A stretch of DNA of 64,000 bases from Acidilobaceae archaeon (GTDB lineage: Archaea; Thermoproteota; Thermoprotei_A; Sulfolobales; Acidilobaceae), in the NCBI GenBank assembly GCA_027014125.1, contig JALWEI010000020.1, positions 1-64,000 on the forward strand, written 5' to 3'. The position numbers and the translations under genes were made by a program. The notes below the pieces were generated by a model. The model made no database searches, was not told where the DNA came from, and saw only the letters and a list, made by a program, of their open reading frames with translations. Each line of letters starts with the position of its first letter. Within the stretch, counting starts at the first letter, position 1. This document shows, piece after piece, positions 24,592-33,244 of the stretch.

Positions 24592-24855
24592 ATGGCTTAT
24601 AGGGTTGAGGTGGACCGTGAGCCTGCCAAGCTGCTCAGGAGCAAGAGGCTCCCGGGTGATGCTAGGATGAGGCTGGCCCTAGCCATAAAGGAGATGGAAG
24701 ATGATCCCAGGGCCGGGGACGCAAGGCACTTGAAGGACGGGTATCACTGCTTCTGGCGTAGGCGGGTGGGCGACTACAGGATAATATACACGATCATCGA
24801 CTCCGAGGGGCTGGTTAGAGTGGTCGAGATATGCCACAGGAGCAGTTGCTACTAG
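24592..24855 (+). CDS. RelE/ParE-family toxin
   Basis: 87 residues of the small RelE fold: N-terminal strand and helices (MAYRVEVDREPAKLLRSKRL), the segment ARHLKDGYHCFWRRRVGDYRIIYTI, and a final strand VVEICHRSSCY. The RVGDYRIIY pattern and terminal HR..Y are diagnostic. RelE toxins cut mRNA on the ribosome. GGTGGGA lies just before the ATG. No intact antitoxin gene sits directly upstream, where a decayed frame is found instead, so the toxin is either orphan or paired with an unusual partner. Its end overlaps a convergent small frame by four bases. Confidence 0.85.
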   Translation: MAYRVEVDREPAKLLRSKRLPGDARMRLALAIKEMEDDPRAGDARHLKDGYHCFWRRRVGDYRIIYTIIDSEGLVRVVEICHRSSCY

Positions 24856-24989
24856 CGCCTGGGCTTGGCAGCCAGCTCCCTGGCTATCTCCTCTATGAGC
24901 TCATCTATAGGTATCCCAGGTCTAGAAGCCCTCTTCCTCAACTCCTCGGGGCTATGACAGGGAGCACCCCTACAGTCGTCCTTAACCAA
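24852..24989 (-). CDS. Possible small Cys-containing protein, convergent to the toxin
   Basis: About 45 residues from TTG at 24989: MVKDDCRGAPCHSPEELRKR, then a helix PIDELIEEIARELAAKPRR. Two cysteines five apart, then an amphipathic helix, resemble a small regulatory or antitoxin-like peptide, but no family is recognised. A minus-strand A-box-like TTTATAACT near 25027-25036 fits a transcript start close to the TTG, and GGTG lies before it. The frame is also open back to 25067. Low confidence because of size. Confidence 0.4.
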   Translation of the reverse strand: MVKDDCRGAPCHSPEELRKRASRPGIPIDELIEEIARELAAKPRR

Positions 24990-25067
24990 CACGAAGCCAC
25001 CACACCCTAGTATAGCTAGCCGACAAGTTATAAACAGTAAAGGACTTGGGATAGACTTACCCCTCAC

Positions 25068-25703
25068 AGGTCTAAAAGGCGCCTACCTCCTATACACAGG
25101 CCCATGTACACCCTTAGCTAGTTAGAAGGGTAGGATCAACCAGGTGTAGAGGAGAAATTCTTCCCTAGAGGAATAAAGAAGAAATATAGTATCGATGGTA
25201 TAAACGGTTTGAGTCCTAGCTTGTGTACTCTTGTATTTAGTTATTTGAGTTACTCATAACTTATCACGTGTAGAATAGGACTTGAGCATCGGCCTTCCAG
25301 TCTATGCATGGCATCGGCAAGGCGGCGTCCTTCAATCCCTCGCCTAGAGAAGCTGTGAGGAGAGGAGAGCTGGATCCCTATAGCCTAGCCCCTATAGTCG
25401 CATTATGCTACTAGTGTCTGCCGGGCCTCGGGAGCCTGGTCATTCCTCATCTTGATGCATGGTCGGCCCTTACATGGCTCCTCATCGGCCGGGAGGAGTA
25501 GGGCTCCTCAGACCCGTTTAACCTCATTGCCTAGTGGCTCGGTCATCGAGCGCCAGTCATCGCTCCCTAAGGGTGTGATACCTTCTATGGGGATATATGC
25601 TAGTCTGGCATGGGCCGTTCTATTTTCTAGACTTAATTTGGCTGGCCTGTTATTATTTCTTGATAGGTTGTTGAGGGTAGGTCTATTGCCTGCTCCGGGG
25701 CGT
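25068..25703. other. Gene-poor spacer with a possible gene fragment
   Basis: No intact gene is supported. 25150-25270 is AT-rich. A 36-codon frame at 25304-25414 starts MHGIGKAASFNPSPREAVRR and continues LDPYSLAPIV. It shares the 14-base word ATCCCTATAGCCTA, in the same reading frame, with the coding remnant at 24528-24541. The stretch 25452-25703 is an open extension upstream of the next gene but looks non-coding. Confidence 0.4.
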
Positions 25704-26387
25704 ATGGCTATAGTGCTTGTAGTAGCTATCCTAGCATCGGCCCTGCTCTCGGCTTATCTTGGGTTGGTGAATCCTGTTGTGGGGCCTGCTGGGTGGCTTC
25801 TTCTTGGCGGGGATGAGAGGGTTATTGAATCTGGGCTTGCCTCCGTTACCGTGCGGCTCAGTGTTTATAGGGTTAATGTTGATGGTGATAGCCTTGTTAG
25901 GGCTGTTGATAGCATTGTGGACTATTGTAGGGAGGATGCGGCAGGGTATCTGGGCGCCTGCGGAGTGAAGCCGGGGGAGCTTGAGCAGTACGCCGTCGAG
26001 GGTAGGCTGGCGGTTATAGCGGTGGTGGCCAGGGTTTCCAATACTGGCCTGGTCCCGGTTCGTGTTGGCGGCCCAGGTCCTATCTGTGGCTATAGCTACA
26101 ATCTTGAGCATCTCAGGGATCCTAGACTAGACCCGCTGGTTGCCCACCGGGAGCCTGTGTCGGAGCTGGAGTATAGGGTTCTTGAGGGCGGGGTTGCGGT
26201 GGGGTATGGTGGCCTGTGCCAGCTTGCGCTTATCATGCATATGCTCCCTCCGGGCGGTTCTTCCGCGACTATTTACGGGTTCATTGTTGTTACCCCGTTT
26301 AGGGGCGTCTTCTCAATGACCTCTAGCGTCGAGGTTGACGGTGTTTGGCACGATGTCAGCCTTAACGTTACTGTGGAGGCCCGTTAG
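25704..26387 (+). CDS. Membrane-anchored extracellular protein, unknown function
   Basis: Not recognised. About 227 residues from ATG at 25704: an N-terminal helix (MAIVLVVAILASALLSAYLGL) followed by a beta-rich, likely extracellular domain. Four cysteines occur in two pairs of short context (VDYCREDAAGYLGACG; PICGYSYN and GGLCQLA), which could form disulfides. GGGGCG precedes the ATG. The frame is open back to 25452, where ATG 25587 would add a second hydrophobic stretch. It is convergent with the VKOR gene (4-base overlap); a VKOR could oxidise disulfides of such a protein. Confidence 0.6.
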   Translation: MAIVLVVAILASALLSAYLGLVNPVVGPAGWLLLGGDERVIESGLASVTVRLSVYRVNVDGDSLVRAVDSIVDYCREDAAGYLGACGVKPGELEQYAVEGRLAVIAVVARVSNTGLVPVRVGGPGPICGYSYNLEHLRDPRLDPLVAHREPVSELEYRVLEGGVAVGYGGLCQLALIMHMLPPGGSSATIYGFIVVTPFRGVFSMTSSVEVDGVWHDVSLNVTVEAR

Positions 26388-26800
26388 GCTAGAGCCAGTA
26401 TGGTGGCCTGGATCAGTATTATGAGGTGCATTATCGTGCACCATATGCATACTGCCCTGGCCTTCGCCAGCTCCAGGTAGACTAGGTATGGTACTAGTAG
26501 GGCCCCCGCGATCCAGAGTAGCTTATACACTTGTAGGAGTACCGGGCTTCCCGTCGCTAGGTGTGTTATGTATAGTAGTAGCTGGGCTGTGAAGTATGTG
26601 GGGGCTAGCTGGGATAGGTGTATTCTTCCTAGAAGGAGTGCCTCGGGTAGCATGTATACTAGCTTGCACCCGCCCGGCTCCTCCCCGGCGCTGCATATGG
26701 CGTTCCTTAGCTCTGCCTTGTAGTCGTGGTATGAGAGTATGCCTGCTAGTAGGCCTGCTAGGGTTAGTAGTGTTTGTGTTGCCGGGTTTAGCGGGTCCAT
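26384..26800 (-). CDS. VKOR-family disulfide-generating membrane protein
   Basis: 138 residues, four helices. The active-site pair is C118-I-W-C121 in AVCIWCTIMH, and the loop pair is C36 and C45 in NAICSAGEEPGGC. The LLGRIHLSQLAPTYF segment matches the family quinone-site region. In archaea and many bacteria VKOR homologues replace DsbB: they pass electrons from an extracytoplasmic oxidase to quinone and so make disulfide bonds. ATG at 26800 lies five bases after the stop of atpB, whose end supplies the ribosome site, so it belongs to the ATP synthase transcript. The frame runs on to 26899 within atpB, but that part is not VKOR-like. Confidence 0.85.
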   Translation of the reverse strand: MDPLNPATQTLLTLAGLLAGILSYHDYKAELRNAICSAGEEPGGCKLVYMLPEALLLGRIHLSQLAPTYFTAQLLLYITHLATGSPVLLQVYKLLWIAGALLVPYLVYLELAKARAVCIWCTIMHLIILIQATILALA

Positions 26801-26805
26801 CTCTG

Positions 26806-28221
26806 CTACATCGCCCTGTACTTGGGGTGGTACTTCTTTATGGTCTCCTCCTTTATGTTGACGAGCTCCTCCTCTGGTAGTGTGGCTAGTATCTCCCATG
26901 CTATGTCTAGGGTCTGCTCTATAGTCCTGTTCTCCCTGGGGCCCTGGCTTAGGAAGCGGCGCTCGAATAGGTCTGCGAACTTTAGGTACTTCCTGTCTGT
27001 TTGGCTTAGGCTCTCCTCTCCTACTACCGCTGCTAGGCTCCTCAGCTCTACTCCTCTGCTGTAGGCTGCGTATAGCTGGTTGCTGACCTCGGCGTGGTCT
27101 TCCCTTGTCTTTCCTGGGCCTATACCCTCCTTCATTAGCCTGGATAGGCTCATGAGTACGTTTATCGGCGGGTAGATCCCCTTGTTGTGTAGTTCCCTGC
27201 TCAGGACTATCTGGCCTTCTGTGATGTACCCGGTCAGGTCTGGTATTGGGTGGGTTATGTCGTCGTTTGGCATCGTTAGTATGGGCATCTGTGTTATGCT
27301 CCCCTTCTTGCCCTTGACCCTGCCTGCCCTCTCGTATATGCTTGCTAGGTCGCTGTATAGGTATCCGGGGTATCCCTGCCTTCCGGGGACCTCTTCTCTG
27401 GCGGCGCTTATCTCTCTTAGGGCCTCTGCGTAGTTGGTCATATCGGTTAGTATGACTAGTACGTGCATGTCCCGCTCGTATGCTAGGTACTCTGCTAGGG
27501 TTAGGGCTGACCTGGGGGTTACCAGCCTTACCATTGCGGGCTCGTCTGCTAGGTTCACGAACATGGCAACCCTGTTTAGTGCACCCGTCTCCTCGAAGAA
27601 CTTCTTGAAGAACATGTAGTCGTCATACTTTATGCCGATGGCGGCGAATACTACTGCGAACTCCTCGGCCTCTCCCCTGACTGTTGCCTGCCTCGCGATC
27701 TGCGCCGCGAGTATATTGTGGGGCATTCCGGATCCGCTGAATATGGGTAGCTTCTGGCCCCTTACCAGGGTGTTCATCCCGTCTATTGCGCTCACACCGG
27801 TCTGTATGAAGTCCTCAGGGTAACTCCTCTCCGCGGGGTTGAGTGGAGCCCCGTTGACGTCTCTCTCGTCCTCTGCTATGATCTTCGGGCCCCCGTCTAT
27901 CGGCTCTCCTAGACCGTTGAATATCCTTCCTAGCATGTCCTCGCTTACTGGTATCTCGAGGGGCTTCCCTAGGAACCTTACCCTTGTCCCTGTGGTGGTT
28001 ATCCCTGTGGTGCCCTCGAATACCTGGACTACTGCTACTCCCCTGGCTACGTCCAGCACCCTGCCCCTTCTCTTCTCTCCTGTTGGCAGCTCTACCTCCA
28101 CTATCTCGTCGTAGGCCACGTTGGTTACGCCCTCTACTATGAGGAGGGGCCCCTTGATCTCGGTGATCCTGGAGTACTCCCTTATCCCGGCTATCTCCAT
28201 ACCCATCCCTTGCACCCCCAT
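26806..28221 (-). CDS. atpB: A-type ATP synthase subunit B
   Basis: 471 residues, non-catalytic nucleotide-binding subunit of the A1 head. It has the subunit B pattern: [34 protein letters not shown]-like [17 protein letters not shown], and [21 protein letters not shown], with GSGMPH in place of a functional Walker [16 protein letters not shown] and [17 protein letters not shown] follow. It alternates with subunit A in the hexamer. The start may be ATG 28206 or 28200 rather than 28221, since GGGGTG lies between. It begins two bases after the atpA stop and is followed by the VKOR gene. Confidence 0.96.
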   Translation of the reverse strand: MGVQGMGMEIAGIREYSRITEIKGPLLIVEGVTNVAYDEIVEVELPTGEKRRGRVLDVARGVAVVQVFEGTTGITTTGTRVRFLGKPLEIPVSEDMLGRIFNGLGEPIDGGPKIIAEDERDVNGAPLNPAERSYPEDFIQTGVSAIDGMNTLVRGQKLPIFSGSGMPHNILAAQIARQATVRGEAEEFAVVFAAIGIKYDDYMFFKKFFEETGALNRVAMFVNLADEPAMVRLVTPRSALTLAEYLAYERDMHVLVILTDMTNYAEALREISAAREEVPGRQGYPGYLYSDLASIYERAGRVKGKKGSITQMPILTMPNDDITHPIPDLTGYITEGQIVLSRELHNKGIYPPINVLMSLSRLMKEGIGPGKTREDHAEVSNQLYAAYSRGVELRSLAAVVGEESLSQTDRKYLKFADLFERRFLSQGPRENRTIEQTLDIAWEILATLPEEELVNIKEETIKKYHPKYRAM

Positions 28222-28222
28222 T

Positions 28223-30052
28223 TTACCCGAGCCTTGCCTCTAGGGATTCTAGGGCTTTAAGGACCCTGTTCCTCAGCTCCTCTATCTTCTCCAGTTCATC
28301 GTTCTTTATGCTGAACTTGGCTTTGACCATTTCTACGTACAGCCTTCCTATGGCGTCCCTTATCTGCGCCACTGTTGCGCCGTGCTCGACTAGCTGTGCT
28401 GCCTTCCTGTGGAAGTCTAGTATCATCTTGAGTAGCTTGAACTGCTTCTCTGGCGTGGTGAACGCGTCGATCGGGTCGAACGCATTCTGTTTTAGGAATC
28501 CGTCCTTGAGTAGCCTTGCGGTCTCCAGGACCAGCTTGTCCTTCTCGTCTAGGCTCTCCGTTCCCACTAGCCTGACTATCTCCTGTAGCTCGTCCTCCCT
28601 GAGGAGTATCTCCATTGCCTCGTCTCTGTACTCTTTCCACCTCTTGTCCACATTCTTGTGCCACCACTCCGCTACTAGGTCTGTGTAGGCACTGTAGCTT
28701 AGTAGCCAGTTGATTGCGGGGTAGTGCCTGCTGTAGGCTAGCTTAGTGTCGAGGGCCCAGAATACTCTTATGAACCTCTTGGTATGGCTCGTCACCGGCT
28801 CGGTGAAGTCTCCTCCCGGCGGGCTTACTGCGCCAACGATCGTGACGCTACCCATCCTCTCGGGGGAGCCTAGGGCTTCTACCCTGCCAGCCCTCTCGTA
28901 GAACTCCGCCAGCCTTGATGCTAGGTAGCTTGGGTATCCCTCCTCTGCCGGCATCTCCTCGAGCCTGCCGGCTATCTCCCTGAGGGCCTCTGCCCACCTG
29001 CTTGTGGAGTCTGCTACTAGGAGGACATCGTATCCCATGTCCCTGTAGTACTCTGCCAGGGTTACCCCCACGTATATGCTGGCCTCCCTAGCGGCTACGG
29101 GCATGTTGCTGGTGTTCGCTATTAGTATAGTCCTCTCCATCAGCGGCTTGCCCGTCCATGGGTCCTTGTACTTGGGGAATCTTTCTAGGACCTCGGTCAT
29201 CTCGTTTCCTCTCTCGCCGCAGCCTATGTAGACTACTACCCTAGCGGAGCTCCACTGCGCTAGGCTGTGTAGGGTGACTGTCTTGCCTGTGCCGAAGCCT
29301 CCGGGCACGGCCCCGGTTCCTCCCCTGGCCATTGGGAAGAGCGTGTCTATTATCCTGGTCCCGGTTATTAGGGGCTCTGTGGGGTCTAGCTTTGCCTTGA
29401 AGGGCCTGGGTATCCTTACTGGCCACCTCTGGGACATCCTTATGTCGACTGTCTTACCGTTTACCCTAACCTGGGCTATCACATCGTCTATAGTGTAGTC
29501 TCCCTCGACTGCTAGCCAGGTTAGGGTGCCCCTGACGCCGGGTGGCACCATTACCTTGTGGGTGATTAGGCTAGTCTCCTCCACGATGCCCAGTACATCG
29601 CCCCCCTCAACCTTGCTACCCAGCTCTGCCTGCGGGTTGAAGTGCCACTTCTTGTCTCTAGGCAGTGGGGGCACGTCTACGCCCCTCTCTATGAACATTC
29701 TCCTGTGGGGCATGTCCTTTGCTATGGTCTCAGCTATCAGGGGTAGGGGCCTCTGCACCCCATCATAGATCGTGCCCAGGAGGCCTGGGCCGAGCTCGAC
29801 GCTCAGTGGGGCTCCGGTTCCCTCCACTACCTCCCCGGGCTTCAAGCCGGTGGTTGACTCGTATACCTGTATGTAGGCCTTGTCCCCCCGGATCCTCGTT
29901 ATCTCCCCTATGAGCCTATCCTCTCCCACCCTAACCATCTCGAACATTTGAGCTCCTTGCATGTTCTCTGCTATTATTAGTGGCCCGGAGATCCTCACGA
30001 TCCTACCCTTAACCGGCAAACCTAACCCCTCTTGGCCATCCACTATGAACAC
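28223..30052 (-). CDS. atpA: A-type ATP synthase catalytic subunit A
   Basis: 609 residues. Walker A is [16 protein letters not shown], Walker B lies in [19 protein letters not shown], and the arginine-containing [18 protein letters not shown] follows. The non-homologous insert typical of A/V-type subunit A (about residues 115-200) is present. It hydrolyses or makes ATP in the A1 head, driven by the membrane proton or sodium gradient. GTG at 30052 is the longest start; GTG 30043 or TTG 30019 (GAGGGG upstream, then [13 protein letters not shown]) may be real. A minus-strand A-box (ATTTAAAGT, about 30067-30075) suggests a promoter separate from atpE. Confidence 0.96.
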   Translation of the reverse strand: MFIVDGQEGLGLPVKGRIVRISGPLIIAENMQGAQMFEMVRVGEDRLIGEITRIRGDKAYIQVYESTTGLKPGEVVEGTGAPLSVELGPGLLGTIYDGVQRPLPLIAETIAKDMPHRRMFIERGVDVPPLPRDKKWHFNPQAELGSKVEGGDVLGIVEETSLITHKVMVPPGVRGTLTWLAVEGDYTIDDVIAQVRVNGKTVDIRMSQRWPVRIPRPFKAKLDPTEPLITGTRIIDTLFPMARGGTGAVPGGFGTGKTVTLHSLAQWSSARVVVYIGCGERGNEMTEVLERFPKYKDPWTGKPLMERTILIANTSNMPVAAREASIYVGVTLAEYYRDMGYDVLLVADSTSRWAEALREIAGRLEEMPAEEGYPSYLASRLAEFYERAGRVEALGSPERMGSVTIVGAVSPPGGDFTEPVTSHTKRFIRVFWALDTKLAYSRHYPAINWLLSYSAYTDLVAEWWHKNVDKRWKEYRDEAMEILLREDELQEIVRLVGTESLDEKDKLVLETARLLKDGFLKQNAFDPIDAFTTPEKQFKLLKMILDFHRKAAQLVEHGATVAQIRDAIGRLYVEMVKAKFSIKNDELEKIEELRNRVLKALESLEARLG

Positions 30053-30115
30053 GGCCCTAAGTCTTGACTTTAAATCTAGCTACACCAGGAGGGGCTGTGT
30101 AGGAGGGATGGGGGC

Positions 30116-30724
30116 CTAGGCCTCGCCGAAGAGGGCACGGGACGCGGCTAGCCTCAGCTTGGCCTCGTTTAGGCTGAGGATGAGGTCTAGGCTGTAGTCT
30201 ATCCTTATACTCCCGTCCTCCGACTCGGCTATCGCTCCTCCCTTTATCGGGGCCGGTTCTGGCGATAGCACTATATTCCCGGCTGGCAGGGTCTGGAGTA
30301 TGCCCCTGGCCATCTCCAGGTCGTCTCTGGCCACCTTAACTATGACACGGTCGTACTTTTGGGCCTCCTCCGCTATCTTCTCTAGCACCCTCCGCATGAA
30401 CATGGTGTACCACTCCTCGTTTTTACTCGCGATTATCGCCTCCACTGCTCTCGATATCGCCTCGTCTATATACTTGCTCTTGACCTCGGCCACCCTGTTC
30501 CTTAGCTCCAGCTCCAGTGAGGACCTTTTACTCATGATCGCTTCTACTAGCCTCTGGTACTCATCGTCTATTCTTCTGAGGGCCTCCGCTAGGGCTTTCT
30601 TGTAGGCGTCCTCTATGATCTTCAGCGCTGCCTGGTATGACTCGTCTATGACTGACTCCGCATTCTTAGCCTCACGCTCGACTACTGTCCTGGCAAGTGC
30701 CTCCGGGTCGCCGTAGATCCTCAT
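30116..30724 (-). CDS. atpE: A-type ATP synthase peripheral stalk subunit E
   Basis: 202 residues. The N-terminal 100 form a long charged coiled coil (EREAKNAESVIDESYQAALKIIEDAYKKALAEAL and onward). The C-terminal domain includes YTMFMRRVLEKIAEEAQKYDRVIVKVARDDLE and KGGAIAESEDGSIRIDYSLD, the family signature region. It links the A1 head to the membrane part. It lies 21 bases after atpF and 63 before atpA on the same strand. Confidence 0.93.
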   Translation of the reverse strand: MRIYGDPEALARTVVEREAKNAESVIDESYQAALKIIEDAYKKALAEALRRIDDEYQRLVEAIMSKRSSLELELRNRVAEVKSKYIDEAISRAVEAIIASKNEEWYTMFMRRVLEKIAEEAQKYDRVIVKVARDDLEMARGILQTLPAGNIVLSPEPAPIKGGAIAESEDGSIRIDYSLDLILSLNEAKLRLAASRALFGEA

Positions 30725-30745
30725 CTCGTATACCCTCCCTGCATG

Positions 30746-31048
30746 TTACCCGAGTCCTAGAGCCTTAGCTAGTAGCTTATCAACGTTTATGGGCTCAGCC
30801 GTGGCCCAGCGGGTGGGTAGGATCAATACTGGCTTCTCCACATCCTTTATCCCATCTCTGAACGTCTCCTCGTCCTCGATCATATGCTTGAGCACTATTA
30901 TCAGCCCTATATCATCCCTTCTAGACGCCTCTACCACTTTCCTCACAACATCGTCTTGGCTGTAAGCCTCTATAGTCACGAGCCCGGCACTCCTGAAGAG
31001 GGGGTTATTGTACTTGTCACCGATGACTGCGACCTTGTACTCGCCCAA
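30746..31048 (-). CDS. atpF: A-type ATP synthase subunit F
   Basis: 100 residues with the small Rossmann-like fold of subunit F: KVAVIGDKYNNPLFRSAGL at the start, DIGLIIVLKHMIED in the middle and PVLILPTRWATAEP near the end. It binds the central stalk and regulates rotation. It is the first gene of the minus-strand synthase cluster. Its start is divergent from atpI with about 80 bases between. Confidence 0.9.
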   Translation of the reverse strand: MGEYKVAVIGDKYNNPLFRSAGLVTIEAYSQDDVVRKVVEASRRDDIGLIIVLKHMIEDEETFRDGIKDVEKPVLILPTRWATAEPINVDKLLAKALGLG

Positions 31049-31129
31049 CCCTCAATCCCTTCCATGTGAGGCCTCCTGGAGGAGTACTTATCATTGATCC
31101 CCGGGCCTGCCATGCTTTAATAACTCGAC

Positions 31130-33244
31130 GTGGAGCCATGTGCCAGGTGGGTGCACGATAGTAAGGGCGAGGTGCTGGGGGAGTTGCTGATATCCAGCAG
31201 GGTTGAGGAGGTCGTAGTGACGCTAGTTGACGAGCACTACGACAAGGCGATCGCTAGGTTAGCGATGGAGGGCATATTCCACATAGACTCGCCCCCCAGC
31301 GGGTTTAAGGGGAGCATTGATAGGGAGCACGTTAGGGCCCTATCCCTGGCATCGGAGTACACATCCAAGCTGGAATCCTTCTTCAAGGCGCTCGGCCTTG
31401 AGCCAGAAACCGTTGAGGGCGTCACCATACAGGTGTCAAGGTGGGTAGATGGCTTCAACAAGGTGGTAGAAGAGTATAAGGACCTCCACGAAGAGTATGA
31501 GAGGGGCATCTCTAGGCTGCTCCAGATAGAGACGCAGCTTAGCGAGCTACAGGCATTGAAGGCGGTCCTCTCCCAGGTTAGGCATATAGATGTGGATGTA
31601 AGGGCTGCCATGGATGCTACGCGCCTCAGCTTCACAGTCGGCTTCGTGGACGCCGAGGCAGAGGAGAGGCTTGAGGGCTATGCTAAGAAGTATAACGTTG
31701 TAATCGCGTTTGAGAGGATCGACGAGGAGAAGGGGCTAGTGGCCGTCGCAGGGGATTACCCCTCCGTTAGGTCGGTAGTCTCACAGTTGACCAGGTACAA
31801 GTGGAGCCCGCTCTCGATCCCGGCAAACCTGCCAGGATCCCCTGCCAAAGCGTTCGAGGCTGTAAGCGGGGAGATACAGAGGCTCATGGGGGAGGCTGAT
31901 AATATACGGTCTAGGCTGAGCAGGAGTGAGATGATCTCACAGCTTAAGGAGTACTATACTAAGGTCCTAGCATTCAGGGAGATATTCAAGTTCCTAGTGA
32001 ATACGGTGAGGACTAGGACCACTAGGACATTCAGGGGCTTCGTCGATGTAGCGGACAGGAGCCGGCTGGAGAGGATCCTCAAGGAGGCTACCGATGGGGC
32101 ATTCATAATGGCTAGCCTAGGCGTTAAGAGGGCCGCTGGCAAGACACCGACAAAGGTCAGACTACCGGGCCCCCTCAGGGTTTTCCACAACATTGTTAGG
32201 ATGTATGGTGAGCCCGATCCTGACGAGATCGTGCCCACGCTGTTCCTTGCCATAACGCTACCCCTAACCTTCGCCCTCATGTTCCCAGACGCTGGCCACG
32301 GCCTCCTGGTCCTCCTATTCGGGCTCCTCTACGTCATGCCCAGAAATAGGGACTGGGGCACGATCATCGCTATACTAGGCGCCTCCAGCGTCATATCAGG
32401 CCTCCTGGCGGGAGAAGTGTTCGGCCCCCTAGTCTCTAAGGCGATCGGTATACACAAGTTCTGGGAGAGCCTAGGCTTCGAGACCCCTCCCCTGGCCCCA
32501 CCCACTCTAGCCTCCGAGCTGTACCCGCCCGGGCCTGAGAGGGTGGAGCTATCCGTTACCCTGCTCTACAAGTCCATATCTATAGCCCTATGGATAGGCG
32601 GATTCATGCTGACCCTAGGCGCCCTACTGGGGGTTGTAGACGCCTTCCTCAAGGGGGACAAGATGGGGGCCATCCTGATAAAGGCGCCTAAGCTACTGTT
32701 CTTCGCCGCCGTAACTAGCCCGTTCCTAGTCTACTTTGACATAGGCATGTCAGGAGCCGTGCTTAGGAACGCCCTACTGGAGGGTAATCTGGAGAACCCT
32801 GTGGCCGCGTTCCTGTACTACGGCGCTATAGCTGGCCTGCTCTGGCTCTTCATAGGCAACATCATAGAGGCGGTCATGCATAAGGAGTCCCCGCTGGCTG
32901 GCCTAGGCCACGGCTTCCTTGAGGTGTATGAGAGCGTCTTGATGGCTGTGGGCAACATACCAAGCTTCCTTAGGATCATGGCTCTGAGCCTGGCGCACGC
33001 CAGCCTGATGCTGGGCTTCACCGAGCTCTACCACATCGTGGCTGAAGGTGGCGCTATTGGCCTGCTTGCCGGCGTGTTGATCTACCTGCTTGGTAACCTG
33101 CTAGCGGCTGGCCTAGAGGGTATACTGGCCTACGCGCACAGCATAAGGCTGCACTTCTACGAGTGGTTCAGCAAGTTCTACAGTGGCACTGGGGTCCCCT
33201 TCCAGCCTATATCACTGCCTGGAGTAAGGATCGTGGTCTCCTAG
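31130..33244 (+). CDS. atpI: A-type ATP synthase membrane subunit I (a)
   Basis: Up to 704 residues: a long N-terminal cytoplasmic domain with coiled-coil parts (VEEYKDLHEEYERGISRLLQ) and a C-terminal half of about eight helices starting near LFLAITLPLTFALMFPDAGHG. SFLRIMALSLAHASLMLGF holds the conserved region facing the proteolipid ring. It forms the ion half-channels. The start is uncertain: GTG 31130, 31151 or 31172. The A-box-like CTTTAATAA at 31115-31123 favours a later start. Divergent from atpF; its end overlaps the methyltransferase end by four bases. Confidence 0.93.
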   Translation: MEPCARWVHDSKGEVLGELLISSRVEEVVVTLVDEHYDKAIARLAMEGIFHIDSPPSGFKGSIDREHVRALSLASEYTSKLESFFKALGLEPETVEGVTIQVSRWVDGFNKVVEEYKDLHEEYERGISRLLQIETQLSELQALKAVLSQVRHIDVDVRAAMDATRLSFTVGFVDAEAEERLEGYAKKYNVVIAFERIDEEKGLVAVAGDYPSVRSVVSQLTRYKWSPLSIPANLPGSPAKAFEAVSGEIQRLMGEADNIRSRLSRSEMISQLKEYYTKVLAFREIFKFLVNTVRTRTTRTFRGFVDVADRSRLERILKEATDGAFIMASLGVKRAAGKTPTKVRLPGPLRVFHNIVRMYGEPDPDEIVPTLFLAITLPLTFALMFPDAGHGLLVLLFGLLYVMPRNRDWGTIIAILGASSVISGLLAGEVFGPLVSKAIGIHKFWESLGFETPPLAPPTLASELYPPGPERVELSVTLLYKSISIALWIGGFMLTLGALLGVVDAFLKGDKMGAILIKAPKLLFFAAVTSPFLVYFDIGMSGAVLRNALLEGNLENPVAAFLYYGAIAGLLWLFIGNIIEAVMHKESPLAGLGHGFLEVYESVLMAVGNIPSFLRIMALSLAHASLMLGFTELYHIVAEGGAIGLLAGVLIYLLGNLLAAGLEGILAYAHSIRLHFYEWFSKFYSGTGVPFQPISLPGVRIVVS

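Noticed and set aside
23686-25703. Second tRNA-integrated element after tRNA-Ile
   Set aside because: No copy of the tRNA-Ile 3' end was found downstream, so integration there is not supported.
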